NCBI GenBank assembly: GCA_947650285.1
Contig: CANTFL010001198.1
Location: forward strand, 62,001 to 126,000
Source of the DNA: Hyaloperonospora brassicae
Taxonomy: Eukaryota; Oomycota; Peronosporomycetes; Peronosporales; Peronosporaceae
Direction: 5' to 3'
DNA: 64,000 nt
Each line of letters begins with the position of its first letter. Within the stretch, counting starts at the first letter, position 1. Shown one piece after another: positions 53,220-63,796 of the stretch. The translations under genes and the position numbers were made by a program. The notes below the pieces were generated by a model. The model ran no database searches. It worked only from the letters and a program-made list of their open reading frames with translations, and was not told the DNA's origin.

Positions 53220-53660
53220 TGTAACGGGTAGCCCGTCACATGATATTGTCATTAAGGCTAAAATGACAATAAATAATATTACGATGAATATTCTTTCAAC
53301 AATATCACATAGCATGATGATATTGTTGAAGATGGCCGAAGGGTCTACTCATTGGTTGATATCGCGATGATATCAACCCACCAATCGCTGCTAGACGCGC
53401 GCAATGGGTGGTGAGTAGACGTCACCATACATTTAGTTACACTACTATAATTAAGTCAGGACAAACAGAGATACAAGAGTTATAGGCCTTAATTATATTA
53501 ACTACAGTTTTACTTTTTCTACGACTACAGTCTTTCACCTTAGTCGTTCTACCTTCCTCTGTGTAATTCTACACCTAGCCGGGCACTGACTATCACAACA
53601 GTCAGCGATAGTAAACTCCGTACTGGTCAACCAGTACGTAGTCAACAGTGCCCCGTTTCA
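53220..53660 (+). repeat. 5' LTR of gypsy element
   Basis: 441 bp, TGTAACGGGTAGCCC to GCCCCGTTTCA, nearly identical to 60805-61246. It contains inverted GATATCAACC words and is followed directly by CCTGGTAGCACTTTG, the presumed primer binding site. Confidence 0.93.
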
Positions 53661-53710
53661 CCTGGTAGCACTTTGTGGTCCGTCCAAGGACCACACTCGC
53701 ATCGCCCAAC

Positions 53711-54686
53711 ATGAACATTTTGGACGGAGTCGAAGGCGACAGATTTCACGGTACCCGTATAATCTACTCTCATTTGAGCGATGTCGAATGGAGTGCGATC
53801 GAACGAATGAGTTCGACCGTTGGCGAAAAAGCTATTTGGGTCATGCTATCCACAAGGGATAGAGACCAACCGCATTCCGTCATCAGCAAGTTCTTGCAAC
53901 GAGAACTTGGTGAGTCGCGAGCGCAGGTGACCTTGTTGCAACAACAAGATCACCAGCGGATCGAAGAACTGAGCCAGTCCCAGTCCGCGCAGTCGACACG
54001 GGAGCGTCGACCGGGGTCTCTAAAGCTAAAGATCTCCAAGTATCACGGAGTCGAGGACGACTCCCTGTTGAGATGGTTTGTCGAAGTCGACGATGCTATC
54101 GAGGCCCATCGCTCGACGATGAACGAATGAAAGTCTCATTAGATCAGTCGTACTTGGCAGGGGACACTAGGAAGTAGGCCCTGAATCTCAAGTTGCACGA
54201 TCCTAACGTGTTTGGGTCGTCGAGGATCTTCAAGACCCTGCTCAGCGTGACGTTTGAGACTCCCAGAGCAGAGTTCAGGACTCTTTCGGATCTTCTCGGA
54301 ATCAAACAGGGTAATCGTAAGGTTCACGCTTACGCTCAGAACGTACGCTACCTTGCAAGCTGCATGGTAGCGAACCCTGTGAGCGAGTTTGTGTTGATCA
54401 CGATATTGATTTAAGGGCTGTCCGATGGTCCCGTCAGGATCACCTGTTTCGCGGAGAGCTAAAGACGCTCTCCGAAGCAATCTTCGCTGAGGAGCAGGAA
54501 GACTTTAGTGTGAGACAGGCTCACACTACGATGGCCCCTCTTCGTCCGCAGAGACGATCAGCGGTCGGAGGCCCAGAGCCAATGGACCTCTGTAATGTCG
54601 AGGGCGAGACACCTCGCCCTCTGAATGACAAGCGAATGGTGAGATGCCATCGCTGTCATAAACTGGGACACTACGCATATGAATGA
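53711..54686 (+). pseudogene. gypsy gag
   Basis: The ATG at 53711 opens a 139-codon frame (MNILDGVEGDRFHGT...) with a Gln-rich coil, ending at TGA 54128-54130. Gag similarity continues in another frame (54193-54414, DPNVFGSSRIFKTLLSVTF...) and ends in a zinc knuckle, CHRCHKLGHYAYE at about 54646-54684, where the expected last cysteine codon is TGA. Broken. Confidence 0.8.
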
Positions 54687-54873
54687 AGTATCCCCCGCTC
54701 AGGACCTCGCGGTGCTGAGCGCAGTATTCGTCCACCAGTAAGAAGAACTGGAGGGAGAGGGTCCGATGCTGTTGCAAAGCCGCAACTGCGAGACCAACCA
54801 TCAAAAAATGGCCGGGGTCAGTAGGGGCGGAGCGCCCTACTGATCCAGCAACATCAAGAGAATTTTCAAATCT

Positions 54874-56741
54874 TTGACGAAGGTTGCTCCCGACACGCAG
54901 TCCTTGTGTTTCTCTGCACTTGGTTATGAGATGTCTCTCATTACCTTGATATTGGAAGTGACAAAGGACTTGTCACTTCGCGCCATAGTTGACTGTGGGG
55001 CGATGAACAGCTTTGTTCGTCGCCAGTCGCTAGAGGCAGAAAGTGTTAACTTCGTGGAGCGGGAGATCCCTCTAACGAGAATGACGGTGCGCCTAGCGAC
55101 AGGCGGATCGATAACTGTGAAGAAACGTGTTGTCGGAATCCACTACACGTTAAGAGATGAACAGTACGATGATGATTTCATCGTACTCTACCTGGATGAC
55201 AAGTTTGATGTCACCCTAGGACTACCTTGGATCAGGAGATACGAGCCAAGGGTGAGCTGGCAGCATCGATCAGTTACGATACCTGGTACTTGTTACTCAG
55301 ATGACGATCTGAAGAATGTCACGGAACGCCGACACTCACGTGAGTGTACTACGAGCGAGTGCGATAGCCTCACTTGTGGTACGGTCGTTAGTACGACCTT
55401 ACAAGAGCACAATGTAGATGATCACTACATTGTGGAGAGAGCTCTCCTGGACCCTGTGGAAGTGATTTTCCAGGAATTGATTGAGACAGTGAATGTCTTG
55501 CTTAATGATGGATCAAGCGTAGGCGCTTATACGCTTGATCTGGTTGTACCTTCGAAACTAACTTCGGAGATGACTAAATTGCCGAAGCTAGATCCGGAAC
55601 GGTTCTTTCGTGATCTGCGCAGTGGCAAAGTCAAGCAGATCTGTGTACTCGTCGCGGAGGACGAGTACGTTACCGATATTCGATCGGCAACGGTGTTTAC
55701 TGAGACCGAGAGGGTTCTCAGCAGTTCATCGATGGACGAAAGCGTCATCGATGAGAAGAATCGGATTGAGCGATATGAATCTCAATCCTGGAAGTCGCTC
55801 CATGCATATATTTTCGATAAGGATTTGATAGAATGCAAGGATGTATTCCCTGAATCCGTGCCATGCGAGTTACCTAAGGACAAAGGTACTTGACACGAGA
55901 TCGAGATCAAGCCGGGCTCGAAGTACTGTGTCATGAAGCAGTGGCCACTGCCTCGTGAACAAGTGATAGCGATCGACAAGTTCTTTACCGATCGCTTAGC
56001 AGCGGGCCATGTGAGGGAATCAACATCCCCCCACAGCTCTCCGACCTTCTGTGTGCGAAAGTCCACAGGAGGATGGCGGATAGTGCACGCATTCAACAAG
56101 TTGAATGATTCAACGGTACCGTCTCAGACGCCGATACCGAGGAAGGACGTAATCATGGATGGTATGTCAAAGAGTACCATCTTCTCGTCCATGGATCTGA
56201 TGGACGGATTCTATGAGATCCTCATGCGTGAACGGGAAATCCCGTACACAGAAGTGAGCACCCCAGCGGTATGCTGTGGGAGTAGCTAGTGATGTCACAG
56301 GGACTGAGAAATGACCCTGATACTTTTAACAGATGTGTTACAAATCTGTTGAGACCTGTGCGAGACTTTGCACCGAGTTACTTTGACGATGTGTTCGTCC
56401 ATAGTCGGGCTATGGACGGAAAGACGGACATTGAAGTTCATAAAACTCACGTTCGTCAAGTCCTTCAACTTGTGCGCAAGCACAAGTTGTACGCCAACCT
56501 CAAGAAGTGTATATTCGCGGCTAGCAAAATACCACTTCTTGGGTGCATCGTGGGTAAACACGGCGTACGCCCTGATCCCGAGAAGATCAAGGCGATCACC
56601 GACTGGCCAGTGCCAGTCGATGTCAAGGGACTTCGTAAGTTCCTTGGCTTAGCGGCGTACTTACACAAGTACTCGCGCAATTACGTCGAAATGACGGAAC
56701 ATCTTTCTTGCTTGCTCAAGAAAGATGTGAATTGGTCATGA
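54874..56741 (+). pseudogene. gypsy protease and reverse transcriptase
   Basis: The protease frame 54874-55893 has the active site as DCGA (AIVDCGAMNSFVR) instead of DSGA, then a long linker ending ELPKDKGT before a TGA at 55891. The same frame continues immediately into RT (HEIEIKPGSKYCV...QWPLPREQV, then STIFSSMDLMDGFYEI) to 56289, where a one-base deletion and a TAG break it. RT resumes at 56289 (MSQGLRNDPDTFNRC) with the catalytic YFDDVFVHS and ends at TGA 56739-56741, followed by the RNase H connection. Confidence 0.88.
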
Positions 56742-57560
56742 GGCGCTGATTGTCAGCGTTCCTTTTAAAGCATCAAGAAAAGCTTGATGCAATCGCCCAT
56801 ATTGGCGATTGCAGATCAGGACAGACCTTTTGATGTAGTCTGTGACGCCATAAATTTTGCAATCGGCTTTGAATTGATGCAATACGACAGAGACGGAGCG
56901 GAGCGCGTCGTCTGATATCAATCTCGTCAGGTGCAACCAGCCGAACGCAATGACCCAGTGCATGACAAGGGACCCCTTACCATGACGTACGCACTGGATA
57001 AGTTTCGCGTCTATCTCTTGGGATATAGACCGTTCATCGTCTATACGGACCATGTAACGGGGCTAGAATAACCCGTTACTTAACTTACACTATTGTTTTG
57101 AGGAAGCTCAAAACCCAAGTCTTTGGTGTTTAGTATTTTTAACTCTGTTTATATTTTTGTCTTTTAAATCATCCTAAGTACGAATGGTTCCCTTGGACTC
57201 ATGAGAACCACTCAATCTACGTGCCTATATCTTACTGGCTAATAATGGTGCTGATCCCATTAAACCAGCTTAAAGATACGACGTGCTACTTTCGCTACTT
57301 CGAAAGTAACACTCCTACTTAAGTAACATGTAAACTTAATCGAAATTAGTTATGTAACGGGGTGGCCTATTACAGACCATGCGTCACTGCGCACGGCCGT
57401 AAACAGCCTCCCCTCTCGCTACAAATGGCGATAGGTTATCTTTCTTCGCGGCGTACAACTTCTCCGTCTAGTATAAACAGGACGACTGAACGTCGTCGCT
57501 GATGCGCTTTCACGCCGACCCGATTTCGAGCCAACAACACGCGCAAACAGTGAGGCCTTG
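56742..57560 (+). pseudogene. gypsy RNase H, split by solo LTR
   Basis: Frame fragments AIADQDRPFDVVCDAINFAIG and TYALDKFRVYLLGYRPFIVYTDH lead up to 57052. After the inserted LTR the sequence continues ASLRTAVNS and VADALSRRPDFEPTT, the RNase H to integrase linker. The YTDHASLRT block is interrupted exactly between H and A. Confidence 0.8.
57053..57374 (+). repeat. Solo LTR inserted in gypsy RNase H
   Basis: 322 bp from TGTAACGGGGC to GCCTATTACA, flanked by a perfect 5-bp duplication GACCA (57048-57052 and 57375-57379). Its body does not resemble the host element's LTR, so it comes from a different LTR family. Orientation is arbitrary. Confidence 0.88.
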
Positions 57561-57834
57561 CCCACTGTTTCGGCACTTTCAGTCAGTGTGCCGTCATCGC
57601 CTTTACTAGATGACGTGCGGAAGGCATACGCAGGATATATGATTCTCCTTTGTTTGATGGGTCACCTCGCGAACCATTCCGGAAATCCTTGTCGAATTTA
57701 CCGGCTCTATACCGTTCCTCGTTGGATCGGTATACGACTCGCAATGGCCTGCTGTACTACACAGAAGTTGCCGACGACACACCTCGTGTCGTCGTTCCCG
57801 ATCATGATGACTTGCGTTTACGCATCATGTTCGA

Positions 57835-58548
57835 ATGTCACGATGCGCCCTCAGGCGGACCTACCTTACGGTAAGTCGTAACTTTTACTGGCCCCGCCAG
57901 TATCAGTTTGTGCGCAAGTACATTCGTTCTTGCGAAGTCTTTCAACGAGTGAAGCCTAGTCCTTCATCCCGTGCGCCACTACAACCTCTGTCGGTCCCGG
58001 CAGAGTATTGGGAATCCGTTTTCATGGACTTTGTCTTCGGATTCCCCGAAGACTCTCACAAGAATAATGGTATCCTTGTGTTTGTGGATCGTTTCAGCAA
58101 GATGGTGCATCTTGCTGCAGTCTCTGAATCGATCACTGCACACGGCTGTGCGCGTGTCTTCATTGAAACAGTGTTTCGACTTCACGGATTACCCCGTGAA
58201 CTCGTGTCCGACCGTGACCCTCGGCTCACGGCGGAGTTTTGGCAATCCGTGTTCCGTCCACTCGGAAAACGACTTAATATGTCCACATCTGACCATCCCG
58301 AAACAGATGGTCAGACGGAACGTGCAAATTGTGTGCTCGAAGAAATTCTTCGAGGATACGTCCACTCCTTTTCGAGTTGGAGTGAGTTCTTGCCGATGGT
58401 CGAATTTGCCATTAACTTTTCCGTGCATGCGTCAACAACGCATACACCATTCTACGTGAATGGCTTACGCCACCCACGCATTTCCGCCCTTCTACAGAGT
58501 GACTCTGGGCTAAGGGGGAGGGGGATCGCTCGAGCAAAAACCATTTAG
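57835..58548 (+). pseudogene. gypsy integrase
   Basis: Catalytic core with the DDE triad: FMDFVFGFP, LVSDRDPRLTAEFW and DGQTERANCVLEE, spaced as in Ty3/gypsy. The zinc-binding HHCC part lies upstream in a separate frame (57650-57880, LLYYTEVADDTPRVVVPDHD). The core frame ends at TAG 58546-58548, after which 250 bases are rearranged. A post-integrase segment (58863-59249, VNLPGHVVTNVGSSLLLPK...PRRMRAHPTFYVV) follows. Confidence 0.88.
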
Positions 58549-58994
58549 GCTCTTGCTCATCACGTATCATAGCACATGCCGATACGTTCGACGTCGATGT
58601 CGATAATGTCGACATCGAAGAAGTTGATCTTAGCAGTAGCAATGATGCTGCTGCTACTTCAGACAATGATGAAGATGCTGGGATATTCACCATCGTCAAC
58701 GATTATGCCAGCGAGGAAGAGGACAACATCGCTGAAGAAGAGAAGAATCTCTTAGCAGTGTTCACGAAGCGCACTGAAAGACATAACAAATAGCCAGCAG
58801 AGAACTTCCTGCTGACTCGAGAGGCGATAGTCCGTTTCGTTCAAGACTCCATCGCAAATGCGGTGGACCGCCAGAAACGTAACGCAGACAAGAATGGAAG
58901 AGAACATGTTCTTTCGTTAAAAGTTAACGACCTAGTACTACTGTCTATGGTAAACTTACCTGGACATGTAGTCACTAATGTCGGCAGTAGTTTA

Positions 58995-59600
58995 CTACTG
59001 CCGAAAAACATTGGTCTCTTTCGTGTGTTGCACCGCAAGGGCAATGCTTACACGATTGAACTGCCTCGCAGGATGCGCGCGCATCCTACGTTTTATGTGG
59101 TCGTCTCCGCCCGTAGTATCAGTAAGAGGCCTCTTGCGAGAACGGAGACAACCGGCACGCTCAAGAATCCCCAACAGATTCTTGTGATCACGGATCACAC
59201 ACTCAAGTTGGTCCTTCAGCGACGCGGTCTCGCGACGAGCCGACTCTAGCTCGTTGCGAAAACGATGCTTCTTGCGTTCGCTCTCGAATTGAAAGAACGC
59301 GAATTCCGATCGGTCCTTCTCCCGATCGGTACGGAGACGTCGTACGGTCGCCAGAATGTCGTGCCGACGATCGTATTCGTGATCGACGTCGTCCCTCAGC
59401 TCGGTCAGGTAACGCTCGTGGTTACCCAAAGTCTCGTGCAGGCCCGGCGGCTGAGCCGGACCTTGTCTTTCCACCGCCACCGGAACCACTGGTAAATTCT
59501 CACGGTGGTCGACGCTTTCACGTGGGGCGTATCTTAAGCCACCGCGTGAAGAATGGGGAGCGGAAAAGTTACCTTGTCCGCTGGCGTGGGTACCAACCAT
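58995..59600 (-). CDS. Antisense coiled-coil ORF in gypsy element
   Basis: 201-codon open frame on the minus strand with an ATG at 59600. After a Pro-rich start it is a charged, heptad-like helix (about residues 55-165: HETLGNHERYLTELRDD, then FESERKKHRFRNELESARRE, then ASLKDQLECVIRDHKNLLGI). It overlaps the chromodomain at its start and the post-integrase segment at its end. The sense strand between these blocks is poorly coding, so the antisense reading looks like the real one for 59110-59450. It may be the C-terminal part of the antisense gene described at 59534-60676, in a shifted frame. Confidence 0.45.
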   Translation of the reverse strand: MVGTHASGQGNFSAPHSSRGGLRYAPRESVDHRENLPVVPVAVERQGPAQPPGLHETLGNHERYLTELRDDVDHEYDRRHDILATVRRLRTDREKDRSEFAFFQFESERKKHRFRNELESARRETASLKDQLECVIRDHKNLLGILERAGCLRSRKRPLTDTTGGDDHIKRRMRAHPARQFNRVSIALAVQHTKETNVFRQ

Positions 59601-60676
59601 CGTATGAAAGCTGGGAATTCGATCCCAGCTAATGTCTGGCGTTGAAGGTCTCGTCCGCCAGTATGACGAGACTCATCCGATTGGTCCGAGGGTTCATCGG
59701 TAAACACGCGCTTTTGGCGCTTGTAGACGGATTGCAAGTTTGCAACCGCGTCCCGCATCACAGCCGAGATGTGTGCCCTTCCCCAGGGCGAACTTAGGGA
59801 TTACACGTCCCTATGTGCACGTTGCGAGTTGTCAACACAACTCTCACAAGGGTCTCCCCATGTGAGGCAAGGAATGTCTGCCTCAATCGACAAACGATGC
59901 AGCCGGTACCTTGCACCGGTTGGCGTTCGCTTTTTAAACTCGATGCGTACCGCTTCAAGTTTATGAAGCCATCCTTCTCGTCCAACACTCTTGTCATTTT
60001 GGACGAACGCGATCCACGCCGCCAAAAGCGAGGCCTTGTCACGCTTTTAGTTGCCATTGTACCATCGATGCTTGAGGAACGCATCGAGATAAAAGTCTTC
60101 TTCAGCTCGAAAGTTACTGGCGCTGGGATCCAAGCCGTGAAGCTCACTCGCATCGAATAAAGGTATTCGATGGTGTTGACTTATCTCGCGAGACAAGTTA
60201 TTGATGAGCTGTTCAGGCAAACGCCACGGCTTCAGCTCATCACGCTTCGAAGTGGTACCTCTGCCGGTACCACGGTTGTCAGTATGACGACGGCTCGCAC
60301 CATCGTCGAACCGCTCGTGCGAAGACACACGAGTTGATCGCGGTGATGAGCAATCATACTCATCACCGTATTCATCACCACTGCCGAACAGACTGTGACG
60401 CATGTCGCGATTCCGTACGTCCGGCAGTGTCGTGGATGAATGAGGCACCGCAGGTGAACGCGATGCCTCTAAAGGCTTTTCCGAGTCAGACACATCTGAC
60501 TCGCCAGAGTAGCTGACCCCTAACTCGGGGTCACTGTGTGCATGTGGAATGATACCACATGTGCCTGCAGCAACACCTGCTGCAGGCATAGAACGAGCAG
60601 CAGACGACGAGTCGTCTGCCGCAAAGGAGGGCGCAGCAACAGGCTGTGTCGTCTTTGAGTCACCCCTCATAGACAT
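59534..60676 (-). pseudogene. Long antisense ORF between pol and 3' LTR
   Basis: From ATG 60676 one minus-strand frame runs 381 codons with only two stops, TAA at 60049-60047 and a second ending at 59801. Part 1 (209 aa) is acidic, Ser/Asp-rich, then ordered (LPEQLINNLSREISQHHRIP ... AEEDFYLDAFLKHRWYNGN). It continues in the same frame after the TAA as KRDKASLLAAWIAFVQNDKS, with a Cys-rich end (IPCLTWGDPCESC). A third part (MRDAVANLQSVYKRQKRVF...) follows the second stop. Sense frames here are short. I do not recognise the protein; it is an antisense accessory gene of this retroelement, now interrupted. Confidence 0.55.
59540..59632 (+). other. Chromodomain at 3' end of gypsy pol
   Basis: Sense frame reads HRVKNGERKSYLVRWRGYQP followed by SYESWEFDPS and TAA (59630-59632). 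The YLVRWRGY...ESWE block with its aromatic positions is the chromodomain signature of chromovirus-type integrases, thought to direct integration to heterochromatin. It is separated from the integrase by broken sequence. Confidence 0.85.
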
Positions 60677-60804
60677 GTTAACTATGCGAGGCAAAATCAG
60701 AATGAATGGGTTGACTTACAAGTGCTCCCCGTCCCGTTGGTATCCAACGGGTGGCCACAAAGTTTCGATTGTCACACGGTGACTATTAGTTAAGGGAGGG
60801 GTGA

Positions 60805-61246
60805 TGAAACGGGGTAGCCCGTCACATGATATTGTCATTAAGGCTAAAATGACAATAAATAATATTACGATGAATATTCTTTCAACAATATCACATAGCA
60901 TGATGATATTGTTGAAGATGGCCAAAGGGTCTACTCATTGGTTGATATCGCGATGATATCAACCCACCAATCGCTGCTAGACGCGCGCAATGGGTGGTGA
61001 GTAGACGTCACCATACATTTAGTTACACTACTATAATTAAGTCAGGACAAACAGAGATACAAGAGTTATAGGCCTTAATTATATTAACTACAGTTTTACT
61101 TTTTCTACGACTACAGTATTTCACCTTAGTCGTTCTACCTTCCTCTGTGTAATTCTACACCTAGCTGGGCACTGACTATCACAACAGTCAGTGATAGTAA
61201 ACTCCGTACTGGTTGACCAGTACGTAGTTGTCGGTGCCTCGTTTCA
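60805..61246 (+). repeat. 3' LTR of gypsy element
   Basis: 442 bp, TGAAACGGGGTAGCCC to GCCTCGTTTCA. It follows a purine-rich tract (AAGGGAGGGG) and differs from the 5' LTR at few positions. Confidence 0.93.
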
Positions 61247-61251
61247 CACGT
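61247..61251. repeat. Target site duplication CACGT (right)
   Basis: Matches 53215-53219. Confidence 0.85.
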
Positions 61252-62859
61252 ACCTCCCGGTCCCAGTGCCAGTGCTTACCCACTCGTTCATCGGGGTTGG
61301 TTGCGTCAAAAGAATATGAGCCAGTGGTACATTGACATATCGTATTCTAGGTCCCCTATCATGGTCCAAACGTGCTTGACATGCTCCGTTATTCAAAATG
61401 GGAACACTAGACCGTTCACCAGCCGGGGTAGCAGGTCGCATTGGCCACCTTAGAAAAAGACAAGTTTCTGCGTTGGGTTTAGTACAGGTTCGGCCACAGT
61501 CGCCGATAATTGTCTTATAAATAGATCTTTTACACGCATAGCTTACGCTTTAATGGTCTGATCGCCTAACTTGTCGATTAAGGGGGTGTCCAAGATGCGT
61601 CTGATCTATTCTTCTTGTAACTGAAGAAAATTGGTGTGTAACGACTCTGTAGTTTACATATGCAAACAGCTACACTTCGTACCAATGTATATCGATGTCT
61701 TTGCTTTGATTCGAGCTGTGTGTAATGTAATTAGAGCGATTTGGCAAGTTCAACAAGCTCTCCTACTTTGTACAGCACGTCAGTTTGTCGAGAGGAAACA
61801 CGCGAGAAAAGGTACTAAGGATGATCATCGTCTACGCATCAATAATCATAAGATGTTCAATGATAGCCAAGTTGTCACTGCATTCAGCCAAGCGAGTGAG
61901 ACGAATAGCATAGAAGAAGTCACGTCAAGGCCAGAGGGAACTCAAAAATATGCAAAAAAAGAAAATATCTGGTTCACTATCTCGTGGCTAACTTTTACGA
62001 ATTCGTGGCAAAAAATCATGAAAATGAAGATCTACGATCGGCGCGTACATACTATTAAAGAGATGTGTTGCAAAAAATTTTACGAATCCTTTTAGGTCGC
62101 TTTTAAAATATTTAGAGTATACAGTGTTCACTGACGATACACATAGTTACCGCTCTGTCGCCTCCAAATCCCATCGATTATTTGTATCCGATCACTTGGC
62201 GCAATGGATTTAATATTGGTTCAGTCAAATCATTTGTAGAAATGGATGCAGCTTGCTAACAGCCTCTCATTATTCGGGCTTAGACAGAGAAGCTTCGGGT
62301 TTACACCAACAAATTTGATGCGTAAAATAGTATAGCTTTAATTCATTGATGCCCTTTCATGCCAAGCGGCTTTAAATCTCTTAGTTATCCAATCGCTATG
62401 GGTGGTAAAGTCAATTTTAAGTATATACTTGAGACGACTAAGTAAAATAAGAATATGAAGGTAAAATTACAAATCGGCTGATAAACGGTACGCAATCGAT
62501 TAATTGACCATATTTGCCGATTACAATCGACCTATCATATGTATCAATCGCAAGTGATGATCACAAGTATCAAGAGGCGGTCCACATCGATTGTCTACAA
62601 GAATGACCCGTGGAATATGTTGTGGTACTGCCTATCATTATTAAAGATAGGCTCCTAATTTTGAATGATTGGTTTGCATTAAACAAAGGTCTATTTGCTT
62701 TTACAACAACGTGTGGACTTCTCTTCCGGGTTGGATTTCTGGTCAACCGACATCTTGAAAAGTCGCATACTATAATCAAGCTATATCCCTGCATCGTTTG
62801 GTAAGGAATTAAGATCTCTCAAGAAAAACCCCTTGACTGTGATCGAACGCATCAAAACC
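61252..62859. other. AT-rich region, one weak ORF
   Basis: About 1.6 kb to the right of the gypsy element. Apart from the ORF at 61685 I see no gene, RNA or repeat. Confidence 0.4.
61685..62095 (+). CDS. Hypothetical 136-aa ORF, weak
   Basis: ATG 61685 to TAG 62095. The start is moderately hydrophobic (MYIDVFALIRAVCNVIRAIW) but contains arginines. Residues 48-51 are HRLR, a degenerate form of the RXLR effector motif in the right window from the N-terminus, and the C-terminal third has several Trp and Tyr. None of this is enough to call an effector: there is no clear signal peptide and no EER motif. It may be a chance frame in AT-rich DNA. Confidence 0.2.
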   Translation: MYIDVFALIRAVCNVIRAIWQVQQALLLCTARQFVERKHARKGTKDDHRLRINNHKMFNDSQVVTAFSQASETNSIEEVTSRPEGTQKYAKKENIWFTISWLTFTNSWQKIMKMKIYDRRVHTIKEMCCKKFYESF

Positions 62860-63213
62860 GTAAAAGACAAATTACAAGACTGCGAGATAGCTCAAGTGAT
62901 CAGAAGTTCAAGCGGGTTAAATATCTACATATTGGACAAGGCGATCTCTTCGAGATACCGAGCAGCTTACAGGCATGATCGGGGTCGTATGAACCCTTCC
63001 ATGAAATCCCGCTCAACCCCATCACGATCACGGTCAAGTTTTCTCTCAACATGAGTTCCTCTGGAACTGTGCAGCCCGCTTTACCGACGAGTACATAAGG
63101 TGGGGAAGGAAGAGTGTATATACATGGAATCCAAGTACAACCTTTGACAGTCGACTTTGTGGCGCCAGTGGAGAGTCGTGGTAACAAGAAACTTGCGATC
63201 ACCACTCCAATAG
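62860..63213 (-). repeat. Diverged fragment of the inverted-repeat family
   Basis: Matches the outer third of the right arm (43900-44255) in the same orientation: GCGAGATAGCTCAAGTGATC near 62882, and at the end GAGAGTCGTGGTAACAAGAA then ACTTGCGATCACCACTCC. Identity is much lower than between the two arms, so this is an older relative. Confidence 0.65.
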
Positions 63214-63769
63214 AAACTTACCTTTTATGCGGTTTCATTATATCTGCAGAGTGACTGAATGAACGATATGACGAGATGAAATGTTGCGTAGTATTAAACC
63301 ATTATGTGAGTACAATAAGAGTGGATCGATTGCAATGACTAATGAGCGACGAAAAAAACAGTTACGATTACAGCTTGTGCACGCTTTCGGTCAAAGCGTT
63401 CGATTCACTTACGCTTTTATATGATGTGTGAAGGGGCACCACCATGCTTCCATTGGGGGCAGAGCCACTTATAACGCTGACGTTAATGTCGATTAATGAT
63501 CTTATACTTTGAGTACAGGGTGAGGTGCAGGGAAGCAAAGTGGACTTAATGGGGTAGCTTAGTCGAATGGAATCGGGGGTTGAAGTTTACGTAACGTATT
63601 GACACGGTTTGTTGCCGATGACCCGAATTATTAGTAAAACATATATCTACCAATCACAGTCCGTCATGTAAGGCTCACTATGCTATGATTGGCTGTCACG
63701 TAGATTACCCAATTTTTTTGCCGAGACGTGTCGTGTCAGACAGTATATCTGAGACGTGGAGTGCAGTAA
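63214..63769. other. Spacer before pogo-like transposase
   Basis: About 550 bases with no gene seen. If the transposon beginning at 63770-63797 is intact its left terminal inverted repeat should lie here, but I could not locate it without the other end. Confidence 0.4.
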
Positions 63770-63796
63770 ATGGGAAGGGAGAAAAAGAAGACCATC

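Larger units (their letters stand above)
53220..61246 (+). mobile_element. Ty3/gypsy chromodomain retrotransposon, 8.0 kb, inactivated
   Basis: Complete insertion with matching LTRs and perfect 5-bp duplication CACGT. Sense order: gag (53711-about 54690), protease (54874), reverse transcriptase, RNase H (split by a solo LTR at 57053-57374), integrase (57835-58548) and a C-terminal chromodomain (59540-59632). Between pol and the 3' LTR the opposite strand carries a long reading frame (60676-59534). LTR identity is about 97-98 percent by eye, so the insertion is fairly young, yet sense genes contain several stops and at least one frameshift. The polypurine tract is probably AAGGGAGGGG at 60792-60801. 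Confidence 0.92.
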
